Assembly (NCBI GenBank): GCA_020348185.1
Contig: CP070743.1
Location: 1,392,064-1,403,328 of the forward strand
Source: Nitrospirota bacterium
GTDB taxonomy: Bacteria; Nitrospirota; Nitrospiria; Nitrospirales; UBA8639
Direction: 5' to 3'
Length of the DNA stretch: 11,265 nt
A program made the position numbers and the translations under genes. A model generated the notes under the pieces. The model saw nothing but the letters and a program-made list of their open reading frames with translations, had not been told where the DNA came from and did no database searches. Shown piece by piece: positions 5,401 to 11,265 of the stretch. The stretch's first letter is position 1. The number at the start of each line of letters is the position of its first letter.

Positions 5401-5604
5401 ATTACATACATTGGACAAATTCAGGGGGCACAATATCACACTCGTTTTATGCCTAGGTGTGGGGAAATGCCACATGGTAGTTTTATCCAAAGAACATGTA
5501 ACAAACAAGTCTCCTTAACATTTGTACGATATCGTCTTGGCACCAATCTTGGGTGGATGTAACTAGGGGCATTAGGCCGAAACGAAACCCGATGAGACAA
5601 CGAA
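5401..5604. other. Leader region of the acyl-activating fusion gene
   Basis: No gene is seen here. It holds a hairpin, TGTGG/CCACA (about 5459-5476), that resembles one at 3578-3604, and a perfect 10-bp palindrome, ACGATATCGT (5526-5535). A sigma-54-like element, TGGCAC-N5-TTGGG, follows at 5538-5553. A near-consensus Shine-Dalgarno (AGGAGGTGAT, about 5388-5397) is not followed by a usable start codon. Confidence 0.4.
5538..5553 (+). promoter_or_regulatory. Sigma-54-like promoter element (imperfect)
   Basis: TGGCAC is a perfect -24 half-site and the 5-nt spacer is right, but the -12 half is TTGGG instead of TTGC(A/T). It sits 51 nt before the start at 5605, just downstream of the palindrome ACGATATCGT. 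No sigma-70-like alternative was evident. The call is tentative. Confidence 0.28.
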
Positions 5605-8307
5605 ATGACACAAAGTCACCTCAGCGATATTCCTGAAACTATTCCTGCTGCCTTTGAAAAAATCTGTCGGACTGCGACCGATCGGATCGCCATGCAAATG
5701 AAGGTGGAGATGCACTATCAGCGGTACACCTATACAGAGATGGCTCAACAGGTCCAGAGTTTTGCCATCGCCTTAATTCAACAAGGAATTCATCCCGGAA
5801 GTCGCGTGGCCATTGTCAGCGAAAACCGTCCGGAGTGGGTGATAACCTACCTCGGCATCGTCACTGCTGGAGGGACAGCCGTTCCCCTGGACATTCAAAT
5901 GACAAAGAAGGAAATTTTGTCACTTCTCGAGCAGTCCGAGAGCCAGATGGTCGTCGCCAGTGACCAGACCAGGGAACTGGTCAGAACTTTGCCCCCCACT
6001 ACTCGCTTGATCACTCTGGATTCAAGGACAGGGAAGGAGGAACTCATCTATGAGGAACTGCTCACCCAGGGATTGAAAGGAAGTATGACGCCGGTTCCCA
6101 TTCATCCTGAGGATGTGGCCTCGCTCCTCTATACATCAGGGACGACCGGGAAGCCAAAGGGCGTACTTTTGACCCACCGCAATCTCCTTTCGAATGCACG
6201 GGCTATGATGAATTCAGGATTGGGCTCTGGCGATGATAATTTTCTCCTGATGCTACCTCTGCACCATGCCTATCCCTTCATGATTGCATGTCTGGTTCCA
6301 TTGCTCATGGGTGCCAAAGTGACGTTGCTCCAAAGCCTGAAGGGACCTGATCTTGTTCAGTGCGTTCAAGAGACCCAGATCACCATGTTGGTGGGAGTTC
6401 CTCAGGTGTTTGCCATGATACGGCGGGCCGTGTTTGATCAGATCTCTCGCAAGGCTCCGTTCATCCGAATGCTTGTCAGCGCGTTTCTGGTCGTATCGGG
6501 ATTTTTCCGCAGACGGACCGGCTGGAACCTAGGCCGGGTCTTCTTCAAGGAGATCCACCAGCGATTTGGTGGTTCCTTGCGCCTCCTGTGTAGTGGAGGA
6601 GCAAAACTGGAACCTGAAGTCGCAAGCGATTTCGAGAGATTAGGGTTCACGATTCTACAAGGCTATGGGTTGACCGAGACCTCACCCGTGATAACGTTCA
6701 CTCCATTAGAAAAACCCAAGCTTCCTTCGGTAGGAGTGCCGCTCCCAGGTGTCACCGTGAGAATCGCCAATCCTGACGAAGGGGGAATTGGAGAACTCCT
6801 GGTGAGGGGTCCCAACGTGATGGCAGGCTACGACCATCACCCCGAGGCAACGGGCGAGGCCATTCGCGATGGATGGTTTTACACTGGCGATTTGGGCTAT
6901 CTCGACCAAGAGGGCTACCTGTTCTTGACTGGACGGAGCAAAGAATTGATTGTGACCGCGGGCGGAAAAAATATTTATCCGGAGGAACTCGAAAAGGAAT
7001 ATCAATCCAGTCCGGCCATTGCGGAAATCTGTCTCATGAGCGGAGATCTCATTGAAAAGGGACGAGAAGGGATTCATGCCATTATTCTCCCAGACTTTGA
7101 TTTTTTAAAAACTCAAAAACTTCTCGATGTCCCTCAGCATCTCAAGTATGAGCTCACCCGGATCGGCATGACGATGCCTCCATACAAACGCGTTACCGGC
7201 ATCTCTCTGGTGAAGGAGCCGCTCCCGCGAACACGTCTCGGCAAGATCAAAAGGCATAAGGTGCTCGCCTTACTTGAAACAGAACCAGAACATGAAGAGG
7301 AAAAGCTCGTGACCTCTGTAATGGAACAAGAGGTCTTGGCCACCGAAACAGCCCGGAGGGTGGTCACCACGCTGACGACCCTTCTCCCAAAAACCAAACT
7401 AATTCGGCTGGACGATCATCTGGATCTCGATTTGGGATTGGATTCGTTGAGGCGGGTTGAATTACTTGCCTCACTGGAACAACAGTTCGGCCGGTTGCCC
7501 GATTCCATGGCCACGGAAGTCATTACGGTGAAAGATCTCATTGAAAAAATCAACGAATCGGTCAAGGAGCCAACGGAAGAGACAATCCAAGGGTTGCAGT
7601 CGTGGGAGAACCTTCTCGTGGCTCCTCCCCCATCGAAGTTGACCACACGTCTGCTCCAAACTCCCTCCGTTTGGCAACGGTCGGTCGAATCGGCAACCCG
7701 GGGGATTTTATGGATGATCTGCCGCTTGGCTTTTCGCCTTGAAGTCAAAGGGCTTGACCATCTTCCGAGACAGGGACCGTTTGTGTTGGCCTCCAACCAT
7801 GTGAGCTACGTTGATCCGTTTGTTATATTGATTTCGGTTCCCCCGGCCGTGTTCCACCGAATATTTACATTGGGCTGGGAGCCCTATTTCCGTGGGTGGA
7901 TTGGCCGCTTTTTTGCTTGGATCGGGCATGTCATCCCGATCGGGCCGGATACATCACTCGTGACCGTGTTGCAAACCTCAGCAACAGGTCTTCGGCAGGG
8001 AAAAAGTCTTTTGATTTTTCCAGAGGGGGAACGAAGTATCGACGGTCGCCTTCTTGAATTCCGGAAAGGCATAGGAATTTTGGCCTGTGAATTGACGGTC
8101 CCGATCGTTCCAGCCTGGATCGAGGGGACGTATAAGGTTTTGCCCGTTGGGGCCCGGTGGCCGCGTCTACACCACGTAGCCTTCCAAATTGGAGAGCCGT
8201 TCTCCATCACCCACGATCAGATCGAGGGTTGGAAGAAGGAAGGAGTGGATCCGTATGAAGCTGCAACACGCCTTATTCAAAAGCAAGTCCTTGATTTAGC
8301 AAACTAA
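5605..8307 (+). CDS. Acyl-activating enzyme / acyl carrier / PlsC acyltransferase fusion
   Basis: A 900-residue three-part lipid enzyme. Residues about 10-555 are an AMP-forming fatty-acid ligase: P-loop YTSGTTGKPKG (176-186), GYGLTETSP (353-361), WFYTGDLGY (424-432), and catalytic Lys547 in PRTRLGKIKR. Residues about 575-655 are an acyl carrier domain with the phosphopantetheine serine Ser614 in LGLDSL. Residues about 700-895 are a PlsC-type glycerophospholipid acyltransferase with NHVSYVD (His732, Asp737), FPEGERS (805-811) and VPIVPAW (832-838). All signature residues are present, so it should be active. The likely role is to activate a free fatty acid, hold it on the carrier domain and pass it to a lysophospholipid or glycerol phosphate at the membrane. 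E. coli Aas has the reverse order (acyltransferase first) and no carrier domain. The Shine-Dalgarno is weak, so the start is less certain than the rest. Confidence 0.92.
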   Translation: MTQSHLSDIPETIPAAFEKICRTATDRIAMQMKVEMHYQRYTYTEMAQQVQSFAIALIQQGIHPGSRVAIVSENRPEWVITYLGIVTAGGTAVPLDIQMTKKEILSLLEQSESQMVVASDQTRELVRTLPPTTRLITLDSRTGKEELIYEELLTQGLKGSMTPVPIHPEDVASLLYTSGTTGKPKGVLLTHRNLLSNARAMMNSGLGSGDDNFLLMLPLHHAYPFMIACLVPLLMGAKVTLLQSLKGPDLVQCVQETQITMLVGVPQVFAMIRRAVFDQISRKAPFIRMLVSAFLVVSGFFRRRTGWNLGRVFFKEIHQRFGGSLRLLCSGGAKLEPEVASDFERLGFTILQGYGLTETSPVITFTPLEKPKLPSVGVPLPGVTVRIANPDEGGIGELLVRGPNVMAGYDHHPEATGEAIRDGWFYTGDLGYLDQEGYLFLTGRSKELIVTAGGKNIYPEELEKEYQSSPAIAEICLMSGDLIEKGREGIHAIILPDFDFLKTQKLLDVPQHLKYELTRIGMTMPPYKRVTGISLVKEPLPRTRLGKIKRHKVLALLETEPEHEEEKLVTSVMEQEVLATETARRVVTTLTTLLPKTKLIRLDDHLDLDLGLDSLRRVELLASLEQQFGRLPDSMATEVITVKDLIEKINESVKEPTEETIQGLQSWENLLVAPPPSKLTTRLLQTPSVWQRSVESATRGILWMICRLAFRLEVKGLDHLPRQGPFVLASNHVSYVDPFVILISVPPAVFHRIFTLGWEPYFRGWIGRFFAWIGHVIPIGPDTSLVTVLQTSATGLRQGKSLLIFPEGERSIDGRLLEFRKGIGILACELTVPIVPAWIEGTYKVLPVGARWPRLHHVAFQIGEPFSITHDQIEGWKKEGVDPYEAATRLIQKQVLDLAN

Positions 8308-8416
8308 GCCTGTCCTCTCCATGAAATCGTCCGCATTGTCATACTTGAATATTCCTGACAACCCTGGCCCTCTGGCCCACCATGAATGTTTTTTCCAATT
8401 GAATGAAATCCAGGGG
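8308..8416. other. Short convergent gap
   Basis: Between the stops of the fusion enzyme and the beta-barrel gene. Only a 4-bp GGCC/GGCC stem near 8367-8380 and a later run of six T are visible. I see no convincing terminator. Confidence 0.4.
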
Positions 8417-9073
8417 TTATCTGAAATGCCAAGCAAGGCCTGCGGCGATAATATTGTTCGTATAGGTTCCCTCAAAGCCAAACGCCTGACCGGCACGCGT
8501 TGTCCGCAAGTCAAATGTTGCTTGGTTATATTTGTATTCAACGAAAAGGGCGAGGGAATTGGTCACAAATCCTCGAAAGCCCCCAAGAAAAGCAAAACCC
8601 GGCACCCAGTTTTGGGAAAGGTCTGACCCCGGGAGATCGGTGTCAATTTCTGCAAAATACAATCCGAATCCGGCTCCCGCGTAGGGTTGAAATCGCTCTC
8701 CAGGATATCGGATAAGTGCGTTAAAGCCCCAGGTAAGGACCTGTAAATTTGCATCAACTTCTTGGGCTCCTTGGGGAACGACGCCAGAAAATTTAGGGTC
8801 AGTGAAGTAGCCTTCCGTCTCAAAACCGAACCACTGGTAATCAGGCAGGTAAGCTCCTGCTTTGGCTCCTACCATCGCGGCATTTCCTAGGCTAGCATCC
8901 GGCAAGGGATCATCCGGAAAACGACCTTGGGTAGTGACATCGCTAAAGTCATTAGGAATACTATAGCCCCCCATGGCCCCAAAGTAGATTTCCGCTTGCC
9001 CGATTCCTGGGATGAGAAGCGCGGATACTATGGCAACCATGCAGTACAGAAACATATCTTTTAGCCAACGCAT
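8417..9073 (-). CDS. Outer-membrane beta-barrel protein (opacity/OmpA-like porin fold)
   Basis: A 218-residue protein with a signal peptide ending after GQA27. The mature chain has alternating aromatic and polar strands and glycine-rich turns typical of a small eight-stranded outer-membrane barrel: IYFGAMGGYSIP, MVGAKAGAYL, WFGFETEGYF, FQPYAGAGFGLYFA, ALFVEYKYNQATFDL. The last strand ends AAGLAWHFR. A terminal aromatic is the usual BAM signal; here Phe is second to last. The closest general description is the outer-membrane beta-barrel domain of the OmpA/opacity type (PF13505-like). A specific substrate or partner cannot be named. AGAGGAA (about 9081-9087) gives a ribosome site 7 nt before the ATG. 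It lies 59 nt downstream of the possible 49-codon ORF, in the same direction as the surface-protein gene. Confidence 0.85.
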   Translation of the reverse strand: MRWLKDMFLYCMVAIVSALLIPGIGQAEIYFGAMGGYSIPNDFSDVTTQGRFPDDPLPDASLGNAAMVGAKAGAYLPDYQWFGFETEGYFTDPKFSGVVPQGAQEVDANLQVLTWGFNALIRYPGERFQPYAGAGFGLYFAEIDTDLPGSDLSQNWVPGFAFLGGFRGFVTNSLALFVEYKYNQATFDLRTTRAGQAFGFEGTYTNNIIAAGLAWHFR

Positions 9074-9132
9074 CCTTCATTTCCTCTATTTGGGTTAAAA
9101 AACAACTTTTTAAAATGGCTTTCCCTTATGTT

Positions 9133-9282
9133 CTAAGTCCTTGGCTCTGGCACAAAACTTACGCGTCCTTTATCTGTTCTGGCTCTCATTCCCATTTCTT
9201 TAATCTCGGATTCGGCAGTTGTGGTTTTGTCAACAAGACTGACGGCTATTTTGAAGTCGCCCAGGTCCTCTTGGTGCATCAT
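9133..9282 (-). CDS. Possible 49-residue protein, translationally coupled
   Basis: A short open frame whose ATG overlaps the TGA of the surface-protein gene (ATGA), the classical arrangement for coupled translation. GGAGA at 9291-9295 lies 8 nt upstream. The product begins MMHQEDLGDFKIAVSLVD and is hydrophilic, with no signal peptide or Cys. No family is recognised. The frame is also open further upstream, inside the surface-protein gene, so coding is not proven. It may be a genuine small gene between the surface protein and the barrel protein, or chance. The evidence is context, not conservation. Confidence 0.3.
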   Translation of the reverse strand: MMHQEDLGDFKIAVSLVDKTTTAESEIKEMGMRARTDKGRVSFVPEPRT

Positions 9283-11265
9283 CGGAGACTTCTCCACAAG
9301 GAAAAACCGTTGTGATGGTTCCTTGCTCGGATGATCCAATAGAAAAGGCTGCACATAATCAGCAGCACCCCAAGACCCACGGTGAGACCCCAATAGGGGG
9401 AATTGAGGGTAAGGTTGGTCCACCAGACTAATGGCCAAAGTGCAACCCGAATGACCGCTTTGAGTACGGGCTGCTGGCTGATAAACGCCGCCATCGGAGG
9501 ACTGAAAAAATAGTATGCCTCGACCAGGAGTTGGCCGGCGGTGGACGGAAGCAAATATTGATCACGAAACTGCCGTAAGAGTTCTACTTCCCGTGCGAGG
9601 GGCGAGCCATAGGCGGCTGTCGCTATAAAACACCCGTCATCGCCTCCCTCACCTCCCCTTGGCACCCCCCCCGGAGTCGGCGCCACTGTTCTAGAGGCCG
9701 TGGTTTCATTGTTGCTTAAATCCGGATCAAAAGTTAGCGTCGACACGCTCGCAGCGTTGGTGTGGATTCCTTGTGTGAGTTCCACCGAGTAGTCTAAGGT
9801 GACTATCTCATCTGGAAAAAGGTTTCCGAAGTCACAGCCTATAACCAACTCATTCTCTTGGAGGTCGGGCAACGTAAAATCAAACTTTTCAGTGCAGTTG
9901 AGGCCCATACAGGCAGCACATTCACATGAGGTACACTCGGACGGACCATCCGGGGAACCCGGAATGTTTTTCATGGGCTTGAAATCTATCCCATCTTCAC
10001 GGTCTTCAATGGGAGTTGGAGGAACGCTATCAAGGTGTTCGAGAGTAGTTGGAGGAATCCCATCTATTTCCTGGACAGTAATGCGGCTCCCCGCTTTGAC
10101 ATCAATGCCTAAATCGGGGCCATCATTGACGACCCTCATCTGCCAGGTGGCGGTTGCTCTACCAGAAGATATATCGGGATTAAGAGTACCCCCGGTCGGC
10201 CTTAGCGTTACCAATAAATCGGCTTGTTCGGTGCCAACCGGTACCGTGACCAGGGTTTCTTCTTCGTCAGTATTATTACTTATTCGTGGATCGGTTGTGC
10301 TACTGGTCACAAAAGCCTCATTGGTGAGGTCCCCCAAAGTCGTCGAGATTACCGAGAGGGTAACGGTGGCGGCGGATCCGGCCTCCAAACTCCCTAACTG
10401 ACAGATCAGCTCACGGTTTCCCGTGCAAGTGCCTTGGGTCAAAGTGACCAACCCCAAGGAGACACCCCGGGGCAACGTGTCCGTCAGAATGACATTCGTA
10501 GCTGTGTCCGGCCCGTTATTGGTGACCTCCAGTGTATACGTGAACGGGACCCCGATGGTTGCCGGATCGGGGTCATCATTTTTTACCAGCGATAAGTCGG
10601 CCATGAGGCCGTCGGGTGGAGCGATCACCTCCGTGAGCACTTTCACACTGTTGTTAGACACATTGGGGTCCGGGAGGGCACTCAAGACACTCGCGCTATT
10701 GGTCAACGTTATCTGTGAAGCCAGTGGGATGCCGGAAATGGTGATGGTCGCCTGGTCGCGAGCGCCAACCGTGCCCACTTGACATACCAAAGGTTTGCCC
10801 TCGCAGGTTCCTTGGCTGGCCAACCACGCCGTCCGACGGAAACGGGGGGGCGGCTTAGTCGTCACCGTGACCCCGGTGGCTGTAAACGGTCCCCGGTTTG
10901 TGACGGTAATAGTGTAGGTTAAGAGTGCTCCCTGTTCTACGGGCTCGGGGGCATCTCCCATGGTGATTATCATATCTGTTCGTCGGAGGTTGGCATCGCT
11001 TAGTTTCGCCACAAACCCGCCTGACGGTTGGGCTTGCAGAGGCGCGGTTCGGGGAAAGTCGGATGAGGTTGTCCTCCCTCCGACATAGATATTGGAGAGG
11101 TCATCCGAGTCATTCGCGGTTATCGCGCGTCCTTCATCGTCACCATCTCCACCCAGGTAGGATGCATACTCCAGGTCCCTGCCGCCGGAAGAGAGTTGGA
11201 GGACAAACGCATCAAAGTTTCCCATCCCTGGGGTTTGCTGCGGAGCGGTCGCCGTGAAGGGGAAA
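9279..11265 (-). CDS. SBBP-repeat / DUF11 surface protein with CFI-box C-terminus (5' partial)
   Basis: The frame stays open through the right edge, so the Met at 11225 is internal and the true start lies outside the window. Numbering below is from that Met. The N-terminal part has an SBBP beta-propeller repeat (DAFVLQL…YLGGDGDDEGRAI…NIYVGGRTTSSDFP…GFVAKL). Two DUF11 domains follow (about 83-198 and 208-330), each with TYT(I/L)xVTNxGP and NSASV or NEAFV…NN. A third, modified DUF11-like domain (336-514) carries an insertion with the Cys cluster C431, C434, C436, C439, C444. A Gly linker leads to the CFI-box (CFIATAAYGS, 532-541, then EVELLRQFRDQYLL…SPPMAAFI) and two hydrophobic segments (about 590-603 and 611-632) before a short basic tail. 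CFI-box C-termini are thought to be sorting or anchoring signals. The protein is probably large, exported and surface-exposed. Adhesion or matrix function is inference. Confidence 0.88.
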   Translation of the reverse strand, partial: FPFTATAPQQTPGMGNFDAFVLQLSSGGRDLEYASYLGGDGDDEGRAITANDSDDLSNIYVGGRTTSSDFPRTAPLQAQPSGGFVAKLSDANLRRTDMIITMGDAPEPVEQGALLTYTITVTNRGPFTATGVTVTTKPPPRFRRTAWLASQGTCEGKPLVCQVGTVGARDQATITISGIPLASQITLTNSASVLSALPDPNVSNNSVKVLTEVIAPPDGLMADLSLVKNDDPDPATIGVPFTYTLEVTNNGPDTATNVILTDTLPRGVSLGLVTLTQGTCTGNRELICQLGSLEAGSAATVTLSVISTTLGDLTNEAFVTSSTTDPRISNNTDEEETLVTVPVGTEQADLLVTLRPTGGTLNPDISSGRATATWQMRVVNDGPDLGIDVKAGSRITVQEIDGIPPTTLEHLDSVPPTPIEDREDGIDFKPMKNIPGSPDGPSECTSCECAACMGLNCTEKFDFTLPDLQENELVIGCDFGNLFPDEIVTLDYSVELTQGIHTNAASVSTLTFDPDLSNNETTASRTVAPTPGGVPRGGEGGDDGCFIATAAYGSPLAREVELLRQFRDQYLLPSTAGQLLVEAYYFFSPPMAAFISQQPVLKAVIRVALWPLVWWTNLTLNSPYWGLTVGLGVLLIMCSLFYWIIRARNHHNGFSLWRSLR

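Noticed and set aside
5153..5401. Plus-strand 82-codon frame with a hydrophobic stretch
   Set aside because: It has no ribosome site and overlaps protein-like minus-strand frames. The hydrophobic residues are explained by AT-rich sequence.
5388..5420. Near-consensus Shine-Dalgarno AGGAGGTGAT suggesting a gene start
   Set aside because: The nearest start codon (TTG 5411) is about 14 nt away and its frame ends after about 35 codons with no protein-like features.
8321..8626. Plus-strand 101-codon frame after the fusion enzyme
   Set aside because: It runs antisense to the beta-barrel gene, lacks a ribosome site and has no recognisable domain.
9799..10401. 200-codon plus-strand open frame within the surface-protein gene
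   Set aside because: Antisense to clear DUF11 domains; the product is Ser/Val-rich low complexity without a ribosome site.
1..11265. CRISPR array, tRNA/rRNA, insertion sequence or phage-defence cassette
   Set aside because: No regularly spaced repeats, cloverleaf, transposase motifs or terminal inverted repeats with target duplications were seen on either strand.

Overview
The window reads as bacterial chromosome from a Gram-negative chemolithotroph, most likely of the Nitrospirota (Nitrospira-like). That is an inference. It rests on several small class I c-type cytochromes, a cupredoxin-like periplasmic protein, DsrE-type and SpoIIAA-like soluble proteins, an outer-membrane beta-barrel, and a DUF11 surface protein with a CFI-box C-terminus. 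No rRNA, tRNA, CRISPR array, transposase or phage gene is visible.

Layout. Bases 1-356 carry no clear gene, but they hold a terminator-like hairpin, a TTGAA-N8-TTCAA dyad, a sigma-54-like element and a GC-rich hairpin. A five-gene plus-strand operon follows (357-2562): cytochrome c, a DsrE-family protein, a second paralogous cytochrome c with a His/Met/Gly-rich tail, a SpoIIAA-like protein and an unrecognised 103-residue protein. Facing it on the minus strand is an exported carboxypeptidase-regulatory/cupredoxin-like protein (2655-3446). Next comes a two-gene plus-strand unit (3863-4454): a small zinc-ribbon-like protein and a third monohaem cytochrome c. A minus-strand two-CBS-domain protein (4626-5054) follows, with a possible decayed gene upstream of it. 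A large plus-strand gene (5605-8307) fuses an acyl-activating enzyme, an acyl carrier domain and a PlsC acyltransferase. On the minus strand are an outer-membrane beta-barrel protein (8417-9073), a possible 49-residue coupled ORF (9133-9282) and the 3' part of a long SBBP/DUF11/CFI-box surface protein that runs off the right edge (9279-11265).

How the parts may work together. The left half looks like a periplasmic electron-transfer and metal-handling neighbourhood: three cytochromes c, a cupredoxin-like protein and a metal-binding tail. Soluble sulfur-relay-like (DsrE) and STAS-like (SpoIIAA) proteins are encoded in the same operon. The right half concerns the envelope: phospholipid acyl-chain activation and transfer, an outer-membrane barrel and a surface adhesin-like protein. 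The paired cytochromes around the DsrE gene, the short repeated intergenic dyads and the three-domain lipid enzyme are the items most worth a second look. Starts at 1876, 3446, 4080 and 5054 were chosen because each has a good Shine-Dalgarno sequence that the longer open frame lacks.
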